A DNA stretch of 18,410 nt from an uncultured Pseudomonadota bacterium (GCA_946479515.1 CAMLGF010000073.1:1-18410); one strand, 5' to 3'. Positions 7,905 through 15,696 are shown, counted from the stretch's first letter. Translations and numbers: made by a program. Notes: generated by a model from the letters alone, not told the origin.

Positions 7905-8518
7905 GCGGACCGCGGCTCCGAGAGGGCGATGACCGCGGCGCGCGCGCGTTCGCCGAACTTGTCCTTGTCCTCCCCGACGACGCGCTCGAGCGGCGCGCCG
8001 AAGCGCACGGTGCAGACCACCGGCACCGGCAGCATCGCGCCCTTGGGCAGGCTGCGGTGGAGATTGTCGAGGTACACGGGGACCAGCTCCACGCAAGGGA
8101 ATTCGCCCGCGAGGCGGAACAGGCCGCTGCGGAATTTCGCGGGTACTGCCGACGAGCCGCGCGTGCCTTCGGGAAAAATGATCAGCGAGTCACCATTGCG
8201 CAACGCGGCCCGTAGCGGCTCGAGCGGATCCTGTTGGGCATTCTCGCGGGCGCGGTCGATGAGCACGGCGCCGAAGCCGTGCGTGGCGACGTACTTGCGA
8301 AGTCCCGCGCCCCAATAGTCGCGAGCGGCAATGGGCCGCGTGCGCGGTCGCAAATCGCGTGGTAGGGACGACCAGATCGCGAGCGTGTCGATGTGGCTGG
8401 TGTGGTTGGCGAAATAGATCCGCTGCGTGGTTGCGGGCTGGGTGCCTATCCAGCGCGCGTAGGCCCCCACCATCAGTTTTACGAAGCCGACCAGCAGGAC
8501 GCTCGAAGGCCGCATCAT
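7901..8518 (-). CDS. 1-acylglycerol-3-phosphate acyltransferase (PlsC/LPLAT family)
   Basis: This 205-aa lysophospholipid acyltransferase is expected to acylate lysophosphatidate to phosphatidate, supplying the substrate of the next gene. Motif I, NHTSHID (38-44, catalytic His39 and Asp44), and motif III, FPEGTR (115-120), are intact, and the PVYLDN segment fits motif IV. One weak N-terminal hydrophobic stretch fits a membrane-associated protein. The start is one of two adjacent ATGs at 8518/8515. ATG 8518 overlaps the stop of the upstream phosphatidyltransferase gene (ATGA), and its own stop overlaps the cdsA-like start in the same way. Its translation may therefore depend on ribosomes arriving from the interrupted first gene. 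Confidence 0.9.
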   Translation of the reverse strand: MMRPSSVLLVGFVKLMVGAYARWIGTQPATTQRIYFANHTSHIDTLAIWSSLPRDLRPRTRPIAARDYWGAGLRKYVATHGFGAVLIDRARENAQQDPLEPLRAALRNGDSLIIFPEGTRGSSAVPAKFRSGLFRLAGEFPCVELVPVYLDNLHRSLPKGAMLPVPVVCTVRFGAPLERVVGEDKDKFGERARAAVIALSEPRSA

Positions 8519-9186
8519 TCAGCGGCGGTGCGCAGCTGGCGCGCAATCGCATGGAGGCGGGTGCCGCAGGTAATGAGGGATCCGCCGGCGATCATCCACG
8601 CGGCCAGGTGCAACACGCGCAGCCGGGCCGTGCCGTCGGGGTCGAATCCGGTGGCGTCGAAAAAATAGAACTCGAAGATGCCCAACAGGCAGGCGACGGT
8701 CATCGTCGCCATGCGATGTGGCTTCGCCATGGGGCCGCGGAAATCCTGCGCCAGCCCGAGAGCGCCGCCGAGCACGCGGATCTAGGCTGTTATCGCCGCG
8801 GCCAGGGCGCCGAGCCACCCCAGCCAGGGAACGCCGATGACCAGGCCCAGCGCGACGATGAACAGCGAATCGGCCACGCGGTCGGGCACCTCGTTGTACA
8901 GGGCCCCGACCCTGGACTTGCGGCCTCCCTCGATCGCGACCATGCCGTCCAGCAGATTGCACAGCAGGCGCAGCTGGATGCCGGCCGCGCAGGCCAGCAG
9001 ATTCCAGGGCGCGGGCAGCCAGATCAGCGCGCCGCTGCCGCCCAGGGCAAAAACCAGCGAGAGAAGTGAAATTCCATCGGCCGTCAGACCCGCACGGACG
9101 GCGGCCGTAGAGAGGAATCTCGCCCAGCGGGTGGAGCGGCTCGCCAGCGGGCGGCGCGCTTCGGTGTTATTCATCGTGGCGTCCAT
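8515..9186 (-). pseudogene. CDP-alcohol phosphatidyltransferase interrupted by an in-frame amber codon
   Basis: One continuous frame of 223 codons encodes a CDP-alcohol phosphatidyltransferase, the type of membrane enzyme that joins a head-group alcohol to CDP-diacylglycerol. Codon 135 is TAG (8784-8782). Before it comes the N-terminal half with NLLDGMVAIEGGRKS (78-91) and PDRVAD (101-106), a divergent form of the family's DxxDG...DxxxD motif in which the first Asp is Asn. After it the same frame resumes as IRVLGG, QDFRGPMAKPHRMA and a hydrophobic tail, which is the family's normal C-terminal half. A single TAC/TAT (Tyr) to TAG change explains everything, with no frameshift. Possible explanations are a recent pseudogene, a base-call error, readthrough, or restart at a GTG only three codons later (8775). 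The start is ATG 9186 or ATG 9174. The 3' end overlaps the plsC-like start as ATGA. Confidence 0.85.
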
Positions 9187-9221
9187 TCTGAAAGAATCGG
9201 CGGCGATCTGTCATCAATCCG

Positions 9222-9250
9222 TTCGCCAAACCCGCGAGGCTGTGTACCAT
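9222..9250 (+). promoter_or_regulatory. candidate promoter of the FecI-type sigma gene
   Basis: TTCGCC (9222-9227), a 17-nt spacer and TACCAT (9245-9250) make a weak sigma-70-like pair, with the -10 matching four of six positions. It lies in the 93-nt divergent gap between the lipid operon and the sigma gene. Confidence 0.3.
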
Positions 9251-9251
9251 C

Positions 9252-9270
9252 GGCCTCCGGCCCGGAGGCC
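9252..9270 (+). promoter_or_regulatory. stem-loop abutting the sigma-gene ribosome-binding site
   Basis: GGCCTCCG (9252-9259), loop GCC, CGGAGGCC (9263-9270): a perfect 8-bp GC-rich hairpin ending one base before the AGGA ribosome-binding site (9271-9274) of the sigma gene. The position suggests an effect on translation or on mRNA stability; the role is inferred. Confidence 0.5.
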
Positions 9271-9279
9271 AGGAACCGC

Positions 9280-9969
9280 ATGCATAACAACAAAGCCGAC
9301 GACCGGTATCTCAAGGCATCCCTGGAATTCGAGGGCGTGCTGCGTGCATGCCTGCATCGGTATGCGCGCAATGCCGCCGATGTCGACGAGCTGCTGCAGG
9401 AAACCTATGCCCATCTGCTGACCGCCGGTGCCGCCAGGGGACGCGAGGAAGTTCGTTCCATCCGTGCCTTCGCACTGACCGTTGCCCGCAACGTGGCGCT
9501 GTCGTGGTTGCGCCACCGCCAGGTGGTGCCGATCGAGCTGGTCGCGGACCTGGAAGCGCTGGAGCTGCTCGACGAGACAGGTCAAGTCGACGAGATCGTG
9601 AACACCCACCAGGAGCTCGCGCTGCTCACCGCCGCCGTGGCCACCCTGCCCAATCGTTGTCGGCAAGTCTTCACGCTGCGCAAGGTGTACGGCCTCTCGC
9701 AGAAGGAGATCGCGGCCGAGCTGAACATCTCCGAGAACACGGTCGAGCAACACCTCGCCAAGGGCATGCGCCTGTGCAGCGCCGCCCTGGCGGACTCGCC
9801 CATGGCCGAACGCCGCTCGCCGTGGCTGGAACGCGCGCGGCGTCGCGCCGAGCGGGCAGAAAATGCATACGCGGAGCGCGCAGAAAACGCACACGCACAG
9901 CGCGCGGAAATTGCCAATGCGGGGCGCGCGGAGACTACACCTGCGGAACTCGCCAGCAGCAATGAGTAA
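9280..9969 (+). CDS. FecI-type ECF RNA polymerase sigma factor with repeat tail
   Basis: This 229-aa extracytoplasmic-function sigma factor directs RNA polymerase to promoters of a small regulon, here probably the downstream receptor. Region 2 spans about 15-82 (DVDELLQETYAHLL, then IRAFALTVARNVALSWLRHR). Region 4 spans about 115-167, with the helix-turn-helix LSQKEIAAELNISENTVEQH. Typical FecI proteins end near residue 170-180. This one continues for about 50 residues, including four octapeptide repeats (191-222) rich in Arg, Ala and Glu. AGGA lies 5 nt before the start. Its end overlaps the FecR-type gene by 8 nt (ATGAGTAA), so sigma and anti-sigma factors are co-translated. It forms a signalling unit with FecR and the STN-bearing receptor. 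Confidence 0.92.
   Translation: MHNNKADDRYLKASLEFEGVLRACLHRYARNAADVDELLQETYAHLLTAGAARGREEVRSIRAFALTVARNVALSWLRHRQVVPIELVADLEALELLDETGQVDEIVNTHQELALLTAAVATLPNRCRQVFTLRKVYGLSQKEIAAELNISENTVEQHLAKGMRLCSAALADSPMAERRSPWLERARRRAERAENAYAERAENAHAQRAEIANAGRAETTPAELASSNE
9850..9945 (+). repeat. four tandem 24-nt units coding octapeptide repeats
   Basis: The units at 9850-9873, 9874-9897, 9898-9921 and 9922-9945 encode ERAENAYA, ERAENAHA, QRAEIANA and GRAETTPA. The first two are nearly identical in DNA and the later ones progressively diverge. All lie in frame in the C-terminal tail of the sigma factor. The period is exactly 8 codons, so gain or loss of a unit would keep the frame. Confidence 0.85.
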
Positions 9970-10921
9970 CGACGAGTTGATCGAGGCGCGCGCGAGTCGC
10001 TGGCTCGCGGCGCGCGATGCCCGCGCCGCGACTCCCGAGGAAGCCGCCGAGTTCAACGAGTGGCTGGACGCGGACATCCGGCACCGCGTGGCCTATCTAC
10101 GCCTCGAGACCCACTGGCAGCGTGCCGATCGGCTGCGCGAAGCGCGTCCGCTGGACCGTGCCGCGGACGCCGACCTGCTGCGCCACACGGCCGCACGCCG
10201 CCCCTGGATGATGGCGCTCGCCGCCGGCCTCGTCGTGGCCGTGCTGGGCGGCACGTGGGCCTGGCAGCAGCATTTCAGCTGGCAGCGCTACGAGACACGC
10301 ATCGGCGGATTCTCGCGCATCGTCCTCGAGGACGGCAGTGTCATAGACCTGAACACCAACAGCGACGTACGCGTGCGGCTGCGCGATGACCGGCGCGAGG
10401 TGCGGCTGCTGCGCGGTGAAGGTCGTTTCCAGGTGGCTCACGACCGGCTGAGGCCATTCACGGTCGCGGCCGCCAATACCGCGGTACGCGCCGTGGGTAC
10501 GGCGTTCAGCGTGCGCTTGCGTGAGCGCGCGCGCGTGGACGTGCTGGTGACCGAGGGCAAGGTGGCGGTGGCATCCGCCCGCGTTCCCGACGCCCCGGCA
10601 CTGACCGCGGGCGATGCCGCGGTCGTGCTCAGCGACCGCGTCTCGGTGAGCCGCGTCGATCCGCAGGTTCTGGCACGCCGCCTCGCGTGGACCTCAGGCC
10701 GATTGGAGTTCCGCGGCGAGACGCTGGGCGAGGCGGTTGAGGAATTCAACCGCTACAACCGCCGGCAGATCCGCTTGTCGAACGCCTCGCTGGGCGACTT
10801 GCGTGTGGGCGGGAGCTTCAGCGCCACGGATCCGGAGAGTTTTGCAGGCGCGCTCGCCAGCGCATTCAGGCTGCGCGTCGCGCTCGACAAGGCCAACGAG
10901 ATTGTACTGATACCACTCTGA
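9962..10921 (+). CDS. FecR-type anti-sigma factor / signal transducer
   Basis: This 319-aa inner-membrane regulator holds the sigma factor inactive, or activates it, depending on the signal from the outer-membrane receptor. The cytoplasmic N-terminal ~80 residues match the sigma-binding domain (ASRWLAARD ... EFNEWLDADIRHRVAYLRLE). One transmembrane helix lies at about 82-101. The periplasmic part holds the FecR domain (GFSRIVLEDGSVIDLNTNSD ... VRAVGTAFSV) and a C-terminal domain (LEFRGETLGEAVEEFNRYNR) that meets the receptor's STN domain. ATG 9962 is chosen because it overlaps the sigma stop and begins at the family's usual place; the frame is open further upstream only within the repeat region. 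The receptor gene follows after 36 nt. Confidence 0.93.
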   Translation: MSNDELIEARASRWLAARDARAATPEEAAEFNEWLDADIRHRVAYLRLETHWQRADRLREARPLDRAADADLLRHTAARRPWMMALAAGLVVAVLGGTWAWQQHFSWQRYETRIGGFSRIVLEDGSVIDLNTNSDVRVRLRDDRREVRLLRGEGRFQVAHDRLRPFTVAAANTAVRAVGTAFSVRLRERARVDVLVTEGKVAVASARVPDAPALTAGDAAVVLSDRVSVSRVDPQVLARRLAWTSGRLEFRGETLGEAVEEFNRYNRRQIRLSNASLGDLRVGGSFSATDPESFAGALASAFRLRVALDKANEIVLIPL

Positions 10922-10957
10922 TCGAAACGCAGCGGAGCGCGTGGGGGCGCCGGATCG

Positions 10958-13684
10958 ATGCGGTTGTTTCATCAGCGACGATGCCTGGCCGGGTGGGCCC
11001 TCATCGCGGCGATGGCCGTGACGGCGGCGGTCGCACGCGCGCAGGATTCGCGGCCGGAATTCGAAATCGCGGCCCAGGATGCCGACATGGCGCTGACGTT
11101 GTTCAGTGATCAGTCGCGCCTGCAGATTCTCTTCGACTACACCGCGGTGCAGGGAATCCGTACGCAGGCGATCAACGGCCGACTGCGAGTCGCCGACGCG
11201 CTCGGCCGGATGCTGAGCGGAACTGGCCTCACCTTCGAGGTGATCAATGAACGCACCATCAGCATCCTGCGCGATGCGGAGCTGGCGGATGGGGCGACAA
11301 AACCGCAGGTGTTCACACCCAAGAAGCGGGAGGCGTGGGCGGTGCGCGCCGGTGACGAGCCGGAGCCGGAACCGGACCGTCCGGGCTCGCTGGAAGAGGT
11401 GATAGTCACCGCCGAGAAGCGCGAGGAACCTCTGCAGCGCAGCGCGCTGGCGGTGACCGCACTCGGCTCGCGCGTGGTGGAACGCCAGCAGATCAGCGAT
11501 CTCAAGAGCGTGACCACGCTCATACCGAATCTGCAGATCGGCCTGAGCTCCACACAAGCGGCATTCGACCTCGCCTTGCGCGGCATTGTCTCGACCAACC
11601 GCACGGAGTTCGGCGATTCGGCAGTGGCCTTCCACGTGGATGGTTTCTACTCGCCGCGCCCCCAGGGCGCCACGATGCTCATCCACGACCTGGATCGGCT
11701 CGAGGCGCTGCGCGGCCCGCAAGGCACGCTGTTCGGCCGCAATGCCAATGCGGGAGTGATCAACGTCATCACGGCCAAGCCGGATACCTCGCACGCCTTC
11801 GGGGCCCTCGATCTCACCGTCGGCAGCTACGATCTGCAGCGCCTGAAGGGTCATCTCAACTTGCCGGTGACCGATACGTTCGCCTTGCGTGGCGCGGCTT
11901 TCGTCGAGCGGCGCGACGGGTTCATCTCATTCCTTCCCGGTTCGAACGCCAGCGCTTCGACGCCGCGCTATGACGACAGCAACAAGCTGGCCTTCCGGTT
12001 GTCGGCGCAATGGGATCCGAACGATCAATGGACCCTGTTCTCGTCCGCGGAGCGATATGCCGATCGGGGCGCGGGCACTATTCCCGTGAGCCTCACGCCG
12101 ACTCAGGGTCACCGCCTGCGTTCCGCGCTGATCACTTCGCCCGGCAAGCTGGACATGAAGAACGACACGTTCCACCTGCGTACCGACTATCGGTTTGAAG
12201 TACCGGCTTATTCCGGCCTCGAGTTGAGCTATCTCTTCGGCTGGGCGCGCATGACCCGCGAGAACGTCAGCGATCAGGACGTGGGCCTGGCACTGGACCC
12301 GGAACTGCGCGGCCTGCCGGATCCACCGTTGCCGGCCACTTATGACGAGGAACGCCGCACGGAGAATTCCGACTTCGTCTCCATGCAGCACGAGCTGCAG
12401 CTCAAGCCACTCGGGGCCGACCGCCTCGACTGGATCCTCGGCCTCTTCTACTACCGCGAGAACAATGCCATCCGCTTCGACGTGGACGTGCGTGACGACA
12501 GCGGCTCCATGCCCGGCGTGCCCGATGAGGGCGATGTGCGGTACGCCCAGGCCTTCCTGCAGCCCGACCGCACGCTCTCGGCCTGGGCGGGATTCAGCCA
12601 GTTCACCTGGCATGCCACAGATACCACGCGGTACACGCTGGGTGCGCGCTACACCGAGGACATGAAGCGCGACCGCCACGGCATCAACATCGTCTGTCCG
12701 GGCGCGAACACCACCATCGGCGAAGGCGGCTTCAATCTCGCAGGAATCGATACAGACGACATTCCCTATGGCCCGGACCCGGACTCCTCGACCTCCGTGC
12801 CGGGCACCTGCCGCATCACCACCCACAACGACGCCGAGAAGACCTGGGCCAAGGTCACGTACATGGCGCGCGTGGAGCACGACTTTCGCGAGGGGCTTCT
12901 CGGCTATGCGCTCACCAACACGGGCTTCAAATCCGGCGTGATCCAGGATGGCGGGACGGCGGCCGATCCGGAGCAGGTGGTCAATTACGAGCTCGGGTTG
13001 AAAGCGACGGTGCTCGACGGCTCCATGACCATGAACACCGTGGGGTTCTATTCCGACTACTCTGACATCCTGCGCACGCGCGTGGACTTCGACGCGAACG
13101 GCGTGCACCAGCTCGCCACCAGCAACGCCACCCGCGCACACATCTACGGCATCGAAAGCGAGTGGCTGTGGAAACCCCGCTCGGCCGATTCGATACAGGC
13201 GGTATTCACCTGGCTGAACGCCGAGTATCGCGACTATCCGACCGTGGACACGCAGTACTACCTGCCCTCGGACCCGCTCTCGCCGGTGATCAATCTGCGC
13301 GGCAACAGGTTACCGTTCGCTCCCGAGTTCACCGCGGCGCTGGTGCTGGAGCACGCCTTCCATCTCGGCAACGGGGCGCGCTTGGTACCCCGTGTGCAGA
13401 GCAAATATCAGAGCGAGATGTTCCTGACCGACTTCAATCGCCCCTCCGACACGCAACGTGCCTACACGCGTAGCGATGTGGGCTTGCGATACGAGTCAGC
13501 GCATCCGTGGATGATCGAGGCCTACGTGCTCAATGTGGAAGACGTGGCGGTGAAGAACAATGTCGACCTGCGGGCCAACCAGCCCGGGGCAAATGGGGTG
13601 CCAGGCTTTCCCGGCGTGGCGCGCGCCTTCTTCGATGCGCCCAGGACCTGGGGCCTGCGGGCCAGCTACCGGTTCGCCAGGTGA
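10958..13684 (+). CDS. TonB-dependent receptor with N-terminal STN signalling domain
   Basis: This 908-aa outer-membrane transporter imports a ligand with energy from TonB-ExbB-ExbD. Residues 1-28 are a Sec signal ending in VARA. About 35-105 is an STN domain (FEIAAQDADMALTLFSDQSR ... FEVINERTISIL), the part that signals to FecR. A Pro/Glu-rich linker (about 131-144) leads to the TonB box EEVIVTAEKR (146-155). The plug follows (LRGIVSTNR, GPQGTLFGRNANAGVINVI), then a large beta-barrel that ends in the aromatic-rich strand LRASYRF. The ligand is unknown: iron-siderophore is the default for FecIR units, but receptors of this sequence style also take up plant-derived compounds. Its last 19 nt overlap the end of the convergent bufC-like gene. 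Confidence 0.93.
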   Translation: MRLFHQRRCLAGWALIAAMAVTAAVARAQDSRPEFEIAAQDADMALTLFSDQSRLQILFDYTAVQGIRTQAINGRLRVADALGRMLSGTGLTFEVINERTISILRDAELADGATKPQVFTPKKREAWAVRAGDEPEPEPDRPGSLEEVIVTAEKREEPLQRSALAVTALGSRVVERQQISDLKSVTTLIPNLQIGLSSTQAAFDLALRGIVSTNRTEFGDSAVAFHVDGFYSPRPQGATMLIHDLDRLEALRGPQGTLFGRNANAGVINVITAKPDTSHAFGALDLTVGSYDLQRLKGHLNLPVTDTFALRGAAFVERRDGFISFLPGSNASASTPRYDDSNKLAFRLSAQWDPNDQWTLFSSAERYADRGAGTIPVSLTPTQGHRLRSALITSPGKLDMKNDTFHLRTDYRFEVPAYSGLELSYLFGWARMTRENVSDQDVGLALDPELRGLPDPPLPATYDEERRTENSDFVSMQHELQLKPLGADRLDWILGLFYYRENNAIRFDVDVRDDSGSMPGVPDEGDVRYAQAFLQPDRTLSAWAGFSQFTWHATDTTRYTLGARYTEDMKRDRHGINIVCPGANTTIGEGGFNLAGIDTDDIPYGPDPDSSTSVPGTCRITTHNDAEKTWAKVTYMARVEHDFREGLLGYALTNTGFKSGVIQDGGTAADPEQVVNYELGLKATVLDGSMTMNTVGFYSDYSDILRTRVDFDANGVHQLATSNATRAHIYGIESEWLWKPRSADSIQAVFTWLNAEYRDYPTVDTQYYLPSDPLSPVINLRGNRLPFAPEFTAALVLEHAFHLGNGARLVPRVQSKYQSEMFLTDFNRPSDTQRAYTRSDVGLRYESAHPWMIEAYVLNVEDVAVKNNVDLRANQPGANGVPGFPGVARAFFDAPRTWGLRASYRFAR

Positions 13685-14457
13685 TCCGCCATGGCGGGCG
13701 GGTCGTGAGTCGATGTGCCGATGCGCACGGCCAGCCCGTTTGCGAATACAAACTGCAGCGCTTCCAGCAAACCTCTTTCATCGAGGTTGCCATGACTCAT
13801 GGCATCGCCCAGCGAGGCGCCCCCCGCAAGCGCCGATAAGAATGCAAAGAGTGGCTCCTTCAGCCGGGTGACCACCACCTGTTCGTGTCCCGCCTGCACC
13901 AGGTAACACTCCTTGCCTGCCGACGCCTCCACGGGCGGTGCGGTGTCGTGCTGATTCGCCATCCAGACCGATACCACGGGGTAGTCAGACGCGCCGAGCG
14001 CCAATGAGGGTTGCAGTTCGAAGATCGTGCCTGCCAGATCTTCAGCCGCGATTCCCGCCAGGTCCGCCACTGTGAGAGCGGGTAGCACGGCGGCGATCGA
14101 TGCCATCTCGCGCGACCATTCCAGGCGGGCCAGGTCGGCAAGCCAGGCGTAGTCACCGCCGGCGAGGTGGACGTCGAGAAACGCGGCGAACTCGCGACCG
14201 ACCCAGTGCAGGTCGCCGCTGCGGGAGGGTGATTGCCTGCGGTAATGAAAGGCGAGCTGCCGGAAATAGTCTTCGCCGACCCGCCGGCGCAGCACTGGAA
14301 AGCTGAGACCGAGCGCATTGCGGAATTGCCAGTCGGCATTGTTGCGATACACCGCAAGGTTCGCGGCTGGGCGCACCGCCAGGCGCGATGCCCCTTCATC
14401 TGCACCGGCGCAGATCGTCGCTGCGAATGCCCGTTGCAGTTCACGCAGCGACGTCAT
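13666..14457 (-). CDS. bufC: BufC/HvfC-type DUF2063 protein, partner of the MNIO enzyme
   Basis: This 263-aa protein has the DUF2063 (HvfC/BufC N-terminal) domain: [13 protein letters not shown] at the start, then LAVYRNNADWQFRNALGLSF and FPVLRRRVGEDYFRQLA, the family's characteristic YRNN and FPVxxxxxG blocks. In known clusters such proteins work with the adjacent DUF692/MNIO enzyme as recognition or partner subunits during peptide modification. ATG 14457 is chosen because it begins just before the conserved domain and overlaps the end of bufB by 17 nt, which implies coupled expression. No signal peptide is seen, so the protein is cytoplasmic. Its TAG stop lies inside the 3' end of the convergent receptor gene, leaving no room for an ordinary terminator. 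Confidence 0.85.
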   Translation of the reverse strand: MTSLRELQRAFAATICAGADEGASRLAVRPAANLAVYRNNADWQFRNALGLSFPVLRRRVGEDYFRQLAFHYRRQSPSRSGDLHWVGREFAAFLDVHLAGGDYAWLADLARLEWSREMASIAAVLPALTVADLAGIAAEDLAGTIFELQPSLALGASDYPVVSVWMANQHDTAPPVEASAGKECYLVQAGHEQVVVTRLKEPLFAFLSALAGGASLGDAMSHGNLDERGLLEALQFVFANGLAVRIGTSTHDPPAMADHLANR

Positions 14458-15313
14458 GGTGTTCCTCGAGGATGGCGTCGGCACGGCGGCTTTCTTCGAC
14501 CAGACGTGCAAGCTCCGGCACGTTCGTATCCCACTCGATCAGCGTCGGCAACGGGCCGAACCGTTCGACCGCCAGACGATAGAGAGCCCATACCTCGGAG
14601 CACACGGCCGAGCCGTGATCGTCGATCAGCACTTCGCCCTCTTCCCTCGCGACTCGCGCGTGGCCGGCGAGATGAATCTCGCCGACGACTCCGCGCGGCA
14701 ACCCCTCGATGAAGGCCCGTGCGTCGATGCCCAGATTCTGCGAGCTCACGTAGACGTTGTTCACGTCGAGCAACAAGCCGCAGCCGCTGTCGGCGGCCAC
14801 CGCAGCGAGAAATTCCCACTCCTCGAGGTGCGAATGCTCGAAGGCGACATAGGCTGAGACGTTCTCGACGAGAAGACGGCGGCCGAGATAGTCCTGAGCC
14901 TGCACCACGTGCCGCGCCAACAGTCGCACTGCTTCATCCGTGTAGGGCAGCGGCAGCAGGTCATTGAAGTATTCGCCGCGGGACTGGCCCCAGCAGGCAT
15001 GTTCCGAGACCAGCGCGGGTTCGAAGCGCTCGATCGCTCGCTTCACGCGTCGCAGGTGTTCGCGGTCTGGTTCATCGACCGAACCCAGCCCCAACCCGAC
15101 GCCATGCAGGCTCAGTGGATAGTTGGCGCGCGCGCGTTCGAGCGCGCGTACGGCGGCACCGCCGTCGTGGAAGTAGTTCTCGGTATGCGCTTCGATCCAG
15201 CCGATGGCGGGACGCTCGGCCATGAGCGCATGGTGGTGCGCCGCTCTGAAGCCGATCCCGGCTCGCGCCGGAATCGGCCCAGAGTCGGAATCACATCGGC
15301 TTCTTGCTCTCAC
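14441..15313 (-). CDS. bufB: BufB-type MNIO (DUF692) peptide-modifying oxidase
   Basis: This protein belongs to the multinuclear non-heme iron-dependent oxidases (DUF692). Bufferin-type members convert cysteines of a precursor peptide into 5-thiooxazoles. It folds as a TIM barrel. Conserved blocks with probable iron ligands are, in the 290-aa reading: [11 protein letters not shown] (H70), VSEHACWG (E104, H105), LLVENVSAY (E150), [11 protein letters not shown] (D183, N186), GEIHLAGHA (H214, H218), LIDDHG (D231, H233) and LIEWD (E260). The protein begins [10 protein letters not shown] near residue 14, as the family usually does. The start is uncertain: no ATG precedes the domain, and GTG 15313, inside the 3' end of bufA, is the best candidate. 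It is followed by bufC with a 17-nt overlap. Confidence 0.88.
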   Translation of the reverse strand: MRARSRCDSDSGPIPARAGIGFRAAHHHALMAERPAIGWIEAHTENYFHDGGAAVRALERARANYPLSLHGVGLGLGSVDEPDREHLRRVKRAIERFEPALVSEHACWGQSRGEYFNDLLPLPYTDEAVRLLARHVVQAQDYLGRRLLVENVSAYVAFEHSHLEEWEFLAAVAADSGCGLLLDVNNVYVSSQNLGIDARAFIEGLPRGVVGEIHLAGHARVAREEGEVLIDDHGSAVCSEVWALYRLAVERFGPLPTLIEWDTNVPELARLVEESRRADAILEEHHDVAA

Positions 15314-15548
15314 CGAGCTTGCCGCCCATCTTCTCGCACTCACCCTTCGGCACGTGCTTCCATTCGTCGGCGGCCTTGTCCGTCTTGGCCTGGCCGGCGC
15401 AGGAATGCTTAGCGGTGGCGCAATCGTTCTTGCCGGCCTCGGCCACGCCGAAGCACTTCTCCTTGGCATCGTCCGCCGAGGCGGTGACGGTGCCCAGGGC
15501 CAGCAGGCTGCCCACGGCCGAAGCAATCGCGATGGTCTTCAGATTCAT
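15291..15548 (-). CDS. bufA1: bufferin-type RiPP metallophore precursor (BufA1/DUF2282 family)
   Basis: This 85-aa precursor has a Sec signal (1-25, ending VTASA) and a 60-residue core with four cysteines, C32, C43, C50 and C71. The spacing and context ([35 protein letters not shown]) are characteristic of DUF2282/BufA1. In described bufferins, two of the four Cys become thiooxazoles and the product binds copper in the periplasm, buffering excess metal. The start is ATG 15548, with GGAGG 4 nt upstream; an upstream in-frame start would place extra residues before the signal. The adjacent bufB and bufC on the same strand supply the modifying pair. A DoxX-type bufD, present in some clusters, is not seen here. 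Confidence 0.9.
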   Translation of the reverse strand: MNLKTIAIASAVGSLLALGTVTASADDAKEKCFGVAEAGKNDCATAKHSCAGQAKTDKAADEWKHVPKGECEKMGGKLGESKKPM

Positions 15549-15680
15549 GACTCCTCCAGAAAATGGTTGTCGTCGGGTCAGTTCACTCACCGCCAGCAGA
15601 CCCGCCCGGCCGCTGTTTTATTGCGCGAGTGCCGGGCAGGCCGCCATGTTCGCCGCGGCGCTAGCCGGCGGCAACCCTTT

Positions 15681-15696
15681 GCTGTCCTGCGACAGC
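15681..15696. promoter_or_regulatory. short dyad in the bufA/receptor intergenic region
   Basis: GCTGTC (15681-15686), CTGC, GACAGC (15691-15696) is a perfect 6-bp inverted repeat between the two divergent transcription units. It could be an operator, but a 6-bp dyad in GC-rich DNA can arise by chance. Confidence 0.25.

Noticed and set aside
8515..8775. Separate 86-aa gene starting at GTG 8775
   Set aside because: It is in frame with, and completes, the phosphatidyltransferase interrupted by TAG 8784-8782. It is better described as the second half of a broken gene, though restart there is possible.
9850..9945. Repeats as a CRISPR or intergenic satellite
   Set aside because: The units are directly adjacent without spacers, 24 nt long, and in frame inside a coding sequence.
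9863..9961. 33-codon upstream extension of the FecR gene
   Set aside because: It reads the sigma-factor repeat DNA in another frame. The conserved FecR start is the ATG at 9962 overlapping the sigma stop.
11927..13141. 404-codon open frame on the - strand
   Set aside because: It is antisense to the first receptor's barrel and rich in Val, Gly, Arg and His, with no family resemblance.
15112..15294. GTG 15294 as the bufB start
   Set aside because: It overlaps the bufA stop attractively, but it is in a different frame from the conserved MNIO sequence and ends after 60 codons.
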